DNA from: Geopsychrobacter sp.
GTDB lineage: Bacteria; Desulfobacterota; Desulfuromonadia; Desulfuromonadales; Geopsychrobacteraceae
Assembly (NCBI GenBank): GCA_021647445.1
Contig: JAKIUS010000128.1
Location: 1 to 5,579 of the forward strand
DNA: 5,579 bases
Direction: 5' to 3'
Shown: piece by piece, positions 1 to 5,579 of the stretch
Layout of the letters: every line of letters begins with the position of its first letter
Numbering within the stretch: position 1 is the first letter of the stretch
The notes under the pieces: model-generated
What the model saw: the letters and a program-made list of their open reading frames with translations, nothing else
Told to the model about the DNA's origin: nothing
The model's database searches: none
Program-made: the position numbers and the translations under genes

Positions 1-23
1 TCCAAAAAACCGGGGGCACCTTG

Positions 24-332
24 CTATTCTGCTGTTGTTATTGCCGGAAGAGAATCAGTCTCAGCAGAAGCTTCTGAGTTATACGTCTGCTGGGCACGGG
101 CCCGCGACTGCTGCCGCGTTTGGCTGTTGGTACCTTCGGCAGCCTGGTTCTTTTGATAGCGGTACTTATTCTGCTGCCGCGTTTGAGTCTTTGTCATGGT
201 ACCAACCCCGGAACCTGAGACACCACCAGACTGGTAACGCTTACCACCGCCGCCACCTTTGCCAGCCAGAACCGGGGTTGCCAGCGTACAGGTCAGGAAC
301 AGAACCGCAAAAATCATCATTTTTCTTTTCAT
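24..332 (-). CDS. Small secreted low-complexity protein, function unknown
   Basis: A 102-residue protein that I do not recognise as a named family. Residues 1-23 form a clear Sec signal peptide: basic MKRK start, hydrophobic core at about 6-19, and a type I cleavage site after VLA at 21-23. The mature part of about 79 residues opens with a glycine run (GKGGGGGK, 24-31). It then becomes rich in Gln, Arg, Thr and Ser and contains QTRQQ twice, at 50-54 and 71-75. It has no cysteine, no membrane segment and no catalytic motif. The tail from about 86 is more acidic (SEASAETDS). The ATG is set by an AAGGAGA Shine-Dalgarno 7-8 bases upstream. It lies downstream of the dihydrouridine synthase gene on the same strand, 122 bp away, so it may have its own promoter. 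An exported periplasmic or extracellular protein is well supported; the role is not. Low-complexity composition makes distant homology unreliable. Confidence 0.75.
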   Translation of the reverse strand: MKRKMMIFAVLFLTCTLATPVLAGKGGGGGKRYQSGGVSGSGVGTMTKTQTRQQNKYRYQKNQAAEGTNSQTRQQSRARAQQTYNSEASAETDSLPAITTAE

Positions 333-339
333 ACCAGAA

Positions 340-346
340 TCTCCTT
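340..346 (-). promoter_or_regulatory. Ribosome binding site of the small secreted protein
   Basis: On the minus strand this reads AAGGAGA, a near-perfect Shine-Dalgarno 7 bases before the ATG at 330-332. It supports the small gene as really translated and fixes its start ahead of the signal peptide. Confidence 0.7.
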
Positions 347-454
347 TTATATCTATAGTTTGATATTGCCTTCTAGTTGTATAGAACGCCGGAGTTGCAA
401 ATCGGTTGACGCAATAGATACAAATGCAGCAGAAATATTTCGCGCAGCAAAAGT
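347..454. other. Intergenic gap between the dihydrouridine synthase and small secreted protein genes
   Basis: This AT-richer stretch separates two genes on the minus strand. It should hold the 3' end of the synthase transcript and perhaps a promoter for the secreted protein. Reading the minus strand, the AT-rich sequences TCTATACAAC and CTATAGATATAAAA could serve as -10 elements, but neither has a good -35 partner at 16-18 bases. A perfect 10-bp palindrome, GAAATATTTC, lies at 432-441 just past the synthase stop. It lacks a GC-rich stem and a T-tract, so I do not call it a terminator. Confidence 0.4.
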
Positions 455-1423
455 TCAGGTGGCGAACCGGTCGAGCAAGGCACGAAAAGAGGCAACCGTG
501 GTTGCCCGTTTCAGCTTTTTTAGATCTCGTTGCAGCTCTTCGTCGGGGATAAAGTTGAGCAGATCTTTCAGCTTCATCAATGCCTGTCGGTCGCCACAGA
601 ATCTTACCAGATAGCGATTCAGTAAATTTTCAATATAACCGTCCAGTTCCCGGCGGCGCTTCCCTACTGCAACACACCCGGCCAGCTCCCCGCGAACCCG
701 TTGGAACAACCAAGGGTCGGCCAGCGCGCCACGACCGAACATCAGCCCGGCCACACCGGTTTCCGCCAGCAATCGCTGCCCGATTGCGGCATTATTGATG
801 TCACCATTGGCGATCACCGGCAGCGCGGTCCGCTGCACCACCTCGGCGGTCAACCGATGATCGGCATGGCCAGCATACTTCTGCACCACAGTGCGTGGAT
901 GCAGGACCAGATAGTCAAGGCCGCAATCTTCGAACCGGGGCAACAGCTGAAAAATCTGTTGCGGGTCGTCGTAACCAGAACGACACTTGACCGAAAAACT
1001 GCCGCTGATCACCTGACGCAGTGAGGTGAGCAACTCAATCAGCTTATCCGGGTCGCGCAGCAGTTCACCGCCGGTCGCGCCAGTGGTCATCCGCCCATAG
1101 GGGCAACCAAGATTTAAATTGAGATGCTGTGCCCCGGCCATCTCCAACCCTTGCGCCGCTTCACACAAGGGCTCTGCACCGTGGCCGATCATCTGCACCA
1201 CCAGCGGAGTCGTCCCTTCGTGACTGCCAACCTCGTCCAGATCACTTCTGGTTACCCGTTTGCGGCTGCGGGTCTGTACCCGCACAAATTCGGTAAAGAC
1301 CAGATCCGGGGCCACCTGCTCGATAAACAAGTGACGCAGCACGCGGTTGGTTAATCCCTGCATCGGCGCCAGCATCAATAGCGGTTGGTGATTAAATAGA
1401 TTTTTTACGACGTTTGATTTCAT
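455..1423 (-). CDS. tRNA-dihydrouridine synthase, DusC-like
   Basis: A flavoenzyme that uses FMN and NADPH to reduce uridine to dihydrouridine in the tRNA D-loop, in the cytoplasm. From the chosen start it has 322 residues, close to E. coli DusC (about 315). A TIM barrel occupies roughly residues 15-245, followed by a helical tRNA-binding domain. Family motifs appear in order: LAPMQG (18-23), TEFVRV (44-49), Q77, NLGCP (104-108) with catalytic Cys107, SVKCRSG with Lys146, HPRT (175-178), PVIANGDI (202-209) and the phosphate-gripping MFGRGALADP (228-237). TEFVRV is the DusC-type signature, and DusC modifies U16, but I would not fix the target position from this alone. The reading frame continues open to 1510. 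The ATG at 1423 was chosen because the upstream residues are unlike the family and lie inside the cyclase gene. A shorter start at 1375 (MLAPMQG) is possible. No clear Shine-Dalgarno is seen, so translation is probably coupled to the overlapping cyclase gene. Confidence 0.93.
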   Translation of the reverse strand: MKSNVVKNLFNHQPLLMLAPMQGLTNRVLRHLFIEQVAPDLVFTEFVRVQTRSRKRVTRSDLDEVGSHEGTTPLVVQMIGHGAEPLCEAAQGLEMAGAQHLNLNLGCPYGRMTTGATGGELLRDPDKLIELLTSLRQVISGSFSVKCRSGYDDPQQIFQLLPRFEDCGLDYLVLHPRTVVQKYAGHADHRLTAEVVQRTALPVIANGDINNAAIGQRLLAETGVAGLMFGRGALADPWLFQRVRGELAGCVAVGKRRRELDGYIENLLNRYLVRFCGDRQALMKLKDLLNFIPDEELQRDLKKLKRATTVASFRALLDRFAT

Positions 1424-2384
1424 AGAGGCGACTGTCGGCAAGCTTAAGCAATGCGGCGGGATGCTGTTCTTCTTGCGAGGAGGCGATACCGTAGCTGATA
1501 CGCACCTCAAGACTCTGCCCCTTGAATTTCAATGGTGATTTGAAAAATTGCGCTTCCATCCGCTCCAGTAGACCTTCGGCATTCGCCCGATCGGTCTGCG
1601 GCAGCAGCAAGACAAATTCATCACCCGCCAGCCGGGTACAGAGATCGGTTTGCCGGCTCATCTTGTTAAGACCATCGGCCAGGTACTTCAACAAGGCATC
1701 GCCATAATCATGCCCATGACTATCATTGACAACCTTGAGGCGATCAAGATCCAAAAAAGCAACACTGATTTCACCGCCATAACGATTAACGCGTGCCAGT
1801 TCGGCGTTGAGAAAACGTTCCATCGCCCGCCGGTTCGGCAGCGCGGTCAAGGAATCATGATAGGCCAGATGCTGCAACTGTTCATGAGCGATCACGTTGG
1901 ACAGGCCGATGGAGAGCTTGACCGCCAGACGTTCGAGATAGATCGGATTGTAATCTGGGTTAAAACGCTTGGGATCGGGATCTGCCTGGTTGAGACTGCC
2001 AACCAGTTCGCCATCCAGATGCAGGGGAACCAGCGCTAGTGACCTGAAATGTTCGCGACGGGCGGGGGGTAATAGCTTGAAGTACGGGGCAAGATTTTCG
2101 TTGGCCACCAGCGGTCGATCAGGTTGAGGGAACAATCCAACAAAACTGTCCCGTTTGACCAACAGGGCCTCTCCCTTGCCACGCACAAAGCGCGCGGCCT
2201 TCGAATCGTCGATAAAGGTCAGCCAGGTCTGCGGCACATCAAACAGCTCGGCAACCTGCTGCGGCAACCGATTGCAGAAGCTCGCGACATCGAGGGTTCT
2301 TAAGATTTCGACATCGAGAGCGTAGAACTTTTCAGCCAACTCTTCATGCTCGTGAAACCGTTCGATGATCGACTGTCTGCGCAT
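1392..2384 (-). CDS. Diguanylate cyclase with N-terminal DUF484/GAF-like sensor
   Basis: A 330-residue soluble protein predicted to make the second messenger c-di-GMP from two GTP. Residues 1-20 are a charged helix. Residues 25-168 form a GAF-like domain whose second half (DPDPKRFNPDYNPIYLERLA, about 135-154) resembles the C-terminal part of DUF484. A GGDEF domain follows from about 172. It has the DSLT entry motif (177-180), the metal and guanine-binding region with D212/D214, N220, D221 and GHDYGD (224-229), and the active-site loop AGDEF (253-257) in place of GGDEF. An RQTD inhibitory site (244-247) lies exactly five residues before that loop, so product inhibition is expected. There are no membrane segments or signal peptide, so the signal sensed is intracellular. 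The start has a GGAGA Shine-Dalgarno 6 bases upstream. The 3' end overlaps the probable start of the dihydrouridine synthase gene by 32 bp. AGDEF cyclases are known to be active in some cases (for example Vibrio VCA0965), so activity is likely but unproven. Confidence 0.92.
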   Translation of the reverse strand: MRRQSIIERFHEHEELAEKFYALDVEILRTLDVASFCNRLPQQVAELFDVPQTWLTFIDDSKAARFVRGKGEALLVKRDSFVGLFPQPDRPLVANENLAPYFKLLPPARREHFRSLALVPLHLDGELVGSLNQADPDPKRFNPDYNPIYLERLAVKLSIGLSNVIAHEQLQHLAYHDSLTALPNRRAMERFLNAELARVNRYGGEISVAFLDLDRLKVVNDSHGHDYGDALLKYLADGLNKMSRQTDLCTRLAGDEFVLLLPQTDRANAEGLLERMEAQFFKSPLKFKGQSLEVRISYGIASSQEEQHPAALLKLADSRLYEIKRRKKSI

Positions 2385-2390
2385 CGGCTC

Positions 2391-2395
2391 TCTCC
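2391..2395 (-). promoter_or_regulatory. Ribosome binding site of the diguanylate cyclase
   Basis: Minus-strand GGAGA, 6 bases before the ATG at 2382-2384. It supports this methionine as the cyclase start. Confidence 0.6.
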
Positions 2396-2527
2396 GCTAA
2401 AAGGATCTGCAGAGATAACATAGTGGCGGCAAAAAAATCCATTGTTCCTCTCCATTGCCGTACGTATTCGGAGAAAAAAATCCCGACCCGGCGTGTTTTG
2501 ACGTATGATAAAGCCGCTTCCAATTCT

Positions 2528-2533
2528 GGAGAA
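2528..2533 (+). promoter_or_regulatory. Ribosome binding site of the CHASE2 kinase
   Basis: GGAGAA ends 6 bases before the ATG at 2540 and decides the start. The frame is open back to a GTG at 2423, but that codon has no Shine-Dalgarno, and the extra 39 residues are hydrophilic and would sit ahead of the membrane helix. The site lies inside a short inverted repeat, TGGA-GAAC-TCCA (2527-2538), which could form a small 4-bp hairpin over it. Confidence 0.65.
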
Positions 2534-2539
2534 CTCCAC

Positions 2540-4912
2540 ATGCGCCTGCTCTCTAAAATCATCTTCAGCAATCCCGTCCTCGGCCTGCTGCTGACACTGC
2601 TGATTTTTGCCGCATCCTTAAGCGGCTGTCCGCCATTGCAGATTCTGGATCAACAGCTCTTCGACCAACTGATCAGCCTGCGCAAACCGGCCAGCTCCGA
2701 TAAGGTGGTCATGGTTGCCATCGATGTGAAAAGCCGCCAGCTGATCGGCGACACCCCCTGGCCACGCCAGCGGCTTGTTCAACTGATAGAGGCCATCCAG
2801 CGGCAACAACCAGCAGCCATTGGTCTTGTCGCCCCACTCAGCTTCCCTGCTGCGGATTCCAGCGCCGACAGCGCACTGGCTAAACAGGCCGCTACGCTGG
2901 TGGTGAGACTCGAAGATCACCAAGGGATAACGGCTGGCAACAGCTCCTATTTCAAGCCCCGTTCACTTCCACGGATCAAAGAGCTTCCTCCGACCCGGGA
3001 ACTCCTCCGTGAACTGCGCAATCCACTACGGCCTTACCTGCAACAGCCGAACGTGCCCCTTTTTCTTCCACCGCTGCCCGCGCTACGCCAGAAGCTGAAA
3101 GCCGGACCGCTGGTTTTGTCCGAGGATCAGGATGGCAGACTCCGCCGCATGCCGCTGCTTGTCCCATGGCGGGATCGCTTACTGCCTTCACTCCCCCTGC
3201 AACTGATTCTCAAAGCAAGGGGCGAAAAGCTGCAGGATATCGTCTACGGCCCACTCGAATTCCCTGGGAACCTGCAGGTCGGCAAGTTGAATTTCAAACT
3301 GGGGCCAGGTTATCAACTGCTGCTCGACCGTTCGGGACAACACCCAGACTTTCAGAGCCTTTCGGCGAGCGATCTGCTGCAGCACAAACTGCCAAAAAAC
3401 AGACTGCGCAGGCGCATTGTCCTGATCGGCGAAACGGCACAAAGAAGTTCGCCAAGCACCCTAAACGACCTGCAAGCGGCAAGTCTGGCCACCATCAGTC
3501 TACTCAACGGCACCCCCCTGTATCAGCCAGCCTGGGGCTGGCTACTCGAAACAGCAGTACTGCTCTACTTTGGCTTGCTCTGTTTTCTATTGCTGCCGCG
3601 TCTTTCGAGTCGATTCGGATTTTGCGTTCTGTTATTTTTTCTGGCGAGCTGGGTCTGCGCCGCTGCTGCCAGCCTGGTGATGAGCGGCCTCTGGTTCCAT
3701 GTCGCCCCGGCGATCATCCTCTCGGTGCTCGGGTTTGTGCTGATTCACTACAAACGCCTGCGCTACGAACTTGCACGTTCGGTCGCCGAGAGCAACAAGA
3801 TACTTGGCCGCACCTTTCATGAGCAGGGTCTGCTCGATCTGGCCCTTGAACACTTTCTCCGTTGTCCGCCCCGCGACGGCGACATAAAGAGACTACTCTA
3901 CAACCTCGGGCTGGATTTCGAACGCAAGCGGATGCCGCATAAGGCGCTGAGGGTCTACCAACACCTGCAGAAAGCGGGACGCTTCCGCGATATCAAACAG
4001 CGAATCCGCCGGTTAAAGGAGCATGATCAAACCCTGGCCATGGTGGCTAATGACGGAACGATGCTGATCAACAAGGCCGGAGAGAAACCGATGCTCGGCC
4101 GTTACCGCATCGAGAAAGTGCTCGGACAGGGTGCCATGGGCACCGTCTATCTGGGCGTCGATCCCAAGATCAACCGCCAGGTCGCCATCAAGACCCTGGC
4201 TTACGAGCAGGTCGAGACGGCAGAACTCCCTGCGGTCAAGGCACGCTTCTTTCGTGAAGCAGAGGCCGCCGGTCGACTCAGTCACCCGCATATTGTTACG
4301 GTCTACGATGTCGGCGAGGAGACAGACCTGGCCTATATGGCGATGGAACTGCTGGGAGGCAAGGCACTCAGCCGCTACTGCAACAAAAAGAACCGCCTTG
4401 CGCCGCATAAGATCCTGGAGATCGGTGCGCAGATCGCCGGGGCCCTTGAGTACGCCCACCGTCCTGACGTGGTGCATCGCGATATCAAACCGGCCAACAT
4501 CATGCTCGCTAAAAATGGGCAGGTTAAGGTCGCTGATTTCGGCGTGGCGCGCATGGTTTCGAGTTCACGCACCGAGACCGGTGTAATTCTCGGCACCCCG
4601 AGCTACATGTCACCGGAACAGGTGGCGGGCAAAAAAGTCGACGGGCGCTCCGACCTGTTTTCATTGGGCGTGGTCTTTTACGAACTGTTCAGCGGCGAAA
4701 AACCCTTTGTCGCTGATAGCCTGACCGCCCTGATGTTCAATATCTCCAACGCCAAATATCAGGATTTAGAAGAAATTTGTCCCGATCTGCCGGAGGATTG
4801 CTACCGGATCGTCGTTAAGCTGCTGAGCAAGGCGCCAAGCCGACGCTACAGGTCAGCCGATCTGCTGCAGCGTGAGATCTTGGAACTGCTCGACAGGATG
4901 GAGGAGAGATGA
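2540..4912 (+). CDS. CHASE2-TPR transmembrane Ser/Thr protein kinase (PknB-type)
   Basis: A 790-residue membrane receptor kinase that phosphorylates Ser/Thr on cytoplasmic targets in response to an extracytoplasmic signal. A first membrane helix lies at about 12-29. A periplasmic CHASE2 sensor spans about 31-330, with VVMVAID (56-62), DQDGRLRRMPLL (196-207) and RRIVLIGETA (291-300). Three membrane helices follow at about 333-352, 360-381 and 385-403. Residues 420-493 form two TPR-like helical pairs, and the kinase domain runs from 521 to about 785. The kinase is complete: glycine loop GQGAMGTVY (529-537), Lys551 in VAIK, alpha-C Glu573, HRDIKPAN (646-653) with catalytic Asp648, and DFG (666-668). 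The activation loop carries Thr678 and Thr680, and the APE motif is SPE (691-693). There are no PASTA or FHA domains. This domain order is a known proteobacterial receptor-kinase architecture. The phosphatase gene overlaps its stop by 4 bp. Cys30 ends an LSGC sequence resembling a lipobox. Confidence 0.95.
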   Translation: MRLLSKIIFSNPVLGLLLTLLIFAASLSGCPPLQILDQQLFDQLISLRKPASSDKVVMVAIDVKSRQLIGDTPWPRQRLVQLIEAIQRQQPAAIGLVAPLSFPAADSSADSALAKQAATLVVRLEDHQGITAGNSSYFKPRSLPRIKELPPTRELLRELRNPLRPYLQQPNVPLFLPPLPALRQKLKAGPLVLSEDQDGRLRRMPLLVPWRDRLLPSLPLQLILKARGEKLQDIVYGPLEFPGNLQVGKLNFKLGPGYQLLLDRSGQHPDFQSLSASDLLQHKLPKNRLRRRIVLIGETAQRSSPSTLNDLQAASLATISLLNGTPLYQPAWGWLLETAVLLYFGLLCFLLLPRLSSRFGFCVLLFFLASWVCAAAASLVMSGLWFHVAPAIILSVLGFVLIHYKRLRYELARSVAESNKILGRTFHEQGLLDLALEHFLRCPPRDGDIKRLLYNLGLDFERKRMPHKALRVYQHLQKAGRFRDIKQRIRRLKEHDQTLAMVANDGTMLINKAGEKPMLGRYRIEKVLGQGAMGTVYLGVDPKINRQVAIKTLAYEQVETAELPAVKARFFREAEAAGRLSHPHIVTVYDVGEETDLAYMAMELLGGKALSRYCNKKNRLAPHKILEIGAQIAGALEYAHRPDVVHRDIKPANIMLAKNGQVKVADFGVARMVSSSRTETGVILGTPSYMSPEQVAGKKVDGRSDLFSLGVVFYELFSGEKPFVADSLTALMFNISNAKYQDLEEICPDLPEDCYRIVVKLLSKAPSRRYRSADLLQREILELLDRMEER
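3959..4018 (+). other. Second TPR-like unit and basic linker of the kinase juxtamembrane region
   Basis: This encodes about residues 474-493 of the kinase, following TPR-like helices at about 420-441 (LGRTFHEQG...ALEHF) and 449-474 (LLYNLGLDF...KALRVY). The spacing of Leu-Gly, aromatic, Gly/Arg and Ala positions fits the TPR pattern. The basic stretch KQRIRRLKE then joins it to the catalytic domain. TPR segments usually bind protein partners, so this is a plausible docking site for substrates or the phosphatase. That role is inference. Confidence 0.45.
4900..4906 (+). promoter_or_regulatory. Ribosome binding site of the PP2C phosphatase inside the kinase 3' end
   Basis: GGAGGAG sits in the last codons of the kinase gene just before the overlapping ATGA (4909-4912). 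The strong site and 4-bp overlap show that the phosphatase is translated from the kinase mRNA, probably by coupling. Confidence 0.65.
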
Positions 4913-5579
4913 AACTGACCGCTTGTGCCTTGACTGATATCGGGTTGCGCCGCACCAATAACGAGGATTGCGTCTTTGCCGATTGCGAAAGCGGCCTGTT
5001 CATCGTCGCCGACGGCATGGGTGGCCATGCCGCTGGTGAGGTAGCCAGCGCCATGGCGGTCGCAACCATCTGCAACCAACTGCCGCCCGTCGCCCCTGCC
5101 CCGCAGGATGCCGCAACCTGCCTGCAACACGCCTTCGTCGACGCCAGCCACGATATCCACCAGGCGGCTCGCAAAGATGACTCAAAGCGCGACATGGGCA
5201 CTACCCTCTCCGTTTTGTATATGGACAGCGAAGCGGCCCAACTGGCCCATGTCGGCGACAGTCGTATCTATCGCCTGCGGGATGATCAACTTGAACAATT
5301 GAGTATCGATCACTCCCTGGTTGCCGAACAGGTCCGACTGGGGATCATTAGCGCCGCAGAGGCACGCAACTCGCAAATGCGCAACATCCTGATGCAGGCC
5401 GTGGGGCTCGAAGAGAAGGTCGAGGTCTTCCTGCTGCGACAGCCGCTGTCCGTAGGTGACCTGTTCCTGCTCTGCAGTGACGGACTGACCGACATGCTGG
5501 ATGATGAGCAGATCCACGCCCTCTTGCGCCGGAACCTGACCGTGCAGCAGTCCACCGAGCAACTGATTGACGCGGCCAA
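4909..5579 (+). CDS. PP2C-family Ser/Thr protein phosphatase, 3' end outside window
   Basis: A metal-dependent (Mn/Mg) phosphatase that removes phosphate from Ser/Thr residues, the expected partner of the kinase just upstream. 223 codons are present and the frame is still open at the window edge. Bacterial stand-alone PP2C proteins usually have about 240-260 residues, so roughly the last 20-40 are missing. Motifs occur in order: RTNNED (15-20), VADGMGGHAAGE (33-44) with metal ligands Asp35 and Gly36, MGTTLS (96-101), HVGDSRIYRLRDDQL (114-128), DHS (134-136), NILMQAVG (159-166) and LLCSDGLTDML (187-197) with metal ligand Asp191. The final GxxDN metal motif is expected beyond the edge. No signal peptide or membrane helix is seen, so it is cytoplasmic. 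The only plausible start is the ATG overlapping the kinase stop, preceded by GGAGGAG. The NILMQAVG motif differs slightly from the common NxLTRALG form. Classification is very secure; the targets are unknown. Confidence 0.95.
   Translation, partial: MKLTACALTDIGLRRTNNEDCVFADCESGLFIVADGMGGHAAGEVASAMAVATICNQLPPVAPAPQDAATCLQHAFVDASHDIHQAARKDDSKRDMGTTLSVLYMDSEAAQLAHVGDSRIYRLRDDQLEQLSIDHSLVAEQVRLGIISAAEARNSQMRNILMQAVGLEEKVEVFLLRQPLSVGDLFLLCSDGLTDMLDDEQIHALLRRNLTVQQSTEQLIDAA

Larger units (their letters stand above)
2385..2539. promoter_or_regulatory. Divergent intergenic control region between cyclase and kinase genes
   Basis: These 155 bp separate the start codons of two divergently transcribed genes, so promoters for both should lie here. 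On the plus strand the best candidate is TATGAT at 2504-2509, a good -10 match that would give a leader of about 20-25 bases for the kinase. No convincing -35 lies at 16-18 bases, and the TTGACG at 2498-2503 directly abuts it. On the minus strand TATGTT (2417-2422) is a possible -10 for the cyclase, also with a weak -35. Other structure includes two direct copies of TCCATTG (2438-2444 and 2451-2457) and an imperfect dyad CCG-N8-CGG at 2458-2471 centred on ACGTA. The region's role is inferred from geometry, and the individual elements are weak. Confidence 0.45.

Noticed and set aside
1..23. Possible terminator after the small secreted protein (GC-rich run followed by six T on the minus strand)
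   Set aside because: No complementary arm for the GC-rich run lies upstream within the window. A second arm could lie beyond the left edge, so it cannot be supported here.
35..358. Plus-strand open frame opposite the small secreted protein
   Set aside because: The minus-strand frame has a signal peptide and strong Shine-Dalgarno. The plus-strand frame has neither, and its sequence lacks any pattern.
432..441. Palindrome GAAATATTTC just after the dihydrouridine synthase stop
   Set aside because: The stem is short and AT-rich with no loop or T-tract, so it is not a credible intrinsic terminator and may be chance.
1424..1510. N-terminal extension of the dihydrouridine synthase to 1510
   Set aside because: The extra 29 residues do not resemble the family and lie within the conserved C-terminal end of the GGDEF domain in another frame.
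2498..2509. TTGACG-TATGAT as a complete sigma-70 promoter for the kinase
   Set aside because: The two hexamers are directly adjacent with no 16-18 base spacer, so they cannot be the -35 and -10 of one promoter. Only one could be used.
2423..2539. N-terminal extension of the kinase from a GTG at 2423
   Set aside because: It has no Shine-Dalgarno and a hydrophilic 39-residue leader with no family likeness. The ATG at 2540 has GGAGAA at proper spacing and begins directly with the membrane helix.
2300..2571. Two minus-strand open frames crossing the divergent region
   Set aside because: They overlap the well-supported starts of both the cyclase and the kinase and show no coding features.
3166..3822. 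218-codon same-strand open frame inside the CHASE2 and membrane part of the kinase
   Set aside because: It is out of frame with a continuous, recognisable protein, and its product is Arg/Pro/Ser-rich noise without domains.
4013..4477. Antisense open frame of 154 codons opposite the kinase domain
   Set aside because: It lies wholly opposite a clearly coding, conserved kinase domain. It has no ribosome binding site and no recognisable motif, so it is a shadow of GC-biased codons.

Overview
The window carries five protein-coding genes in two divergent blocks and no RNA gene, insertion sequence or CRISPR array that I can see. The mix suggests a Gram-negative bacterium, most likely of the Desulfuromonadales (Geobacter/Pelobacter/Desulfuromonas type). 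That placement is inference: it rests on the DUF484-like/AGDEF diguanylate cyclase, the CHASE2-TPR-Ser/Thr kinase paired with a PP2C phosphatase, and moderately GC-rich coding DNA.

Left block, all on the minus strand. Read in the direction of transcription, it begins with a cytoplasmic diguanylate cyclase (1392-2384). A DusC-like tRNA-dihydrouridine synthase (455-1423) follows, with its probable start inside the 3' end of the cyclase gene, so the two are likely one transcript. After a 122-bp gap comes a small secreted low-complexity protein (24-332) with its own strong ribosome binding site.

Right block, plus strand. A 790-residue membrane Ser/Thr protein kinase (2540-4912) has an N-terminal membrane helix, a periplasmic CHASE2 sensor, three membrane helices, a TPR-like linker and a complete PknB-type kinase domain. 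A PP2C-type protein phosphatase starts at 4909, overlaps the kinase stop as ATGA, and runs off the right edge after 223 codons. Kinase and phosphatase form a writer/eraser pair for reversible Ser/Thr phosphorylation under control of an extracytoplasmic signal.

The blocks diverge from a 155-bp intergenic region (2385-2539) that must hold promoters for both the cyclase and the kinase, though no strong sigma-70 promoter is obvious. The most interesting contextual point is that a c-di-GMP synthase and a Ser/Thr kinase/phosphatase pair share this control region. Every individual family is recognisable. I see no convincing evidence of an undescribed system, and the small secreted protein is the only product without a known function.
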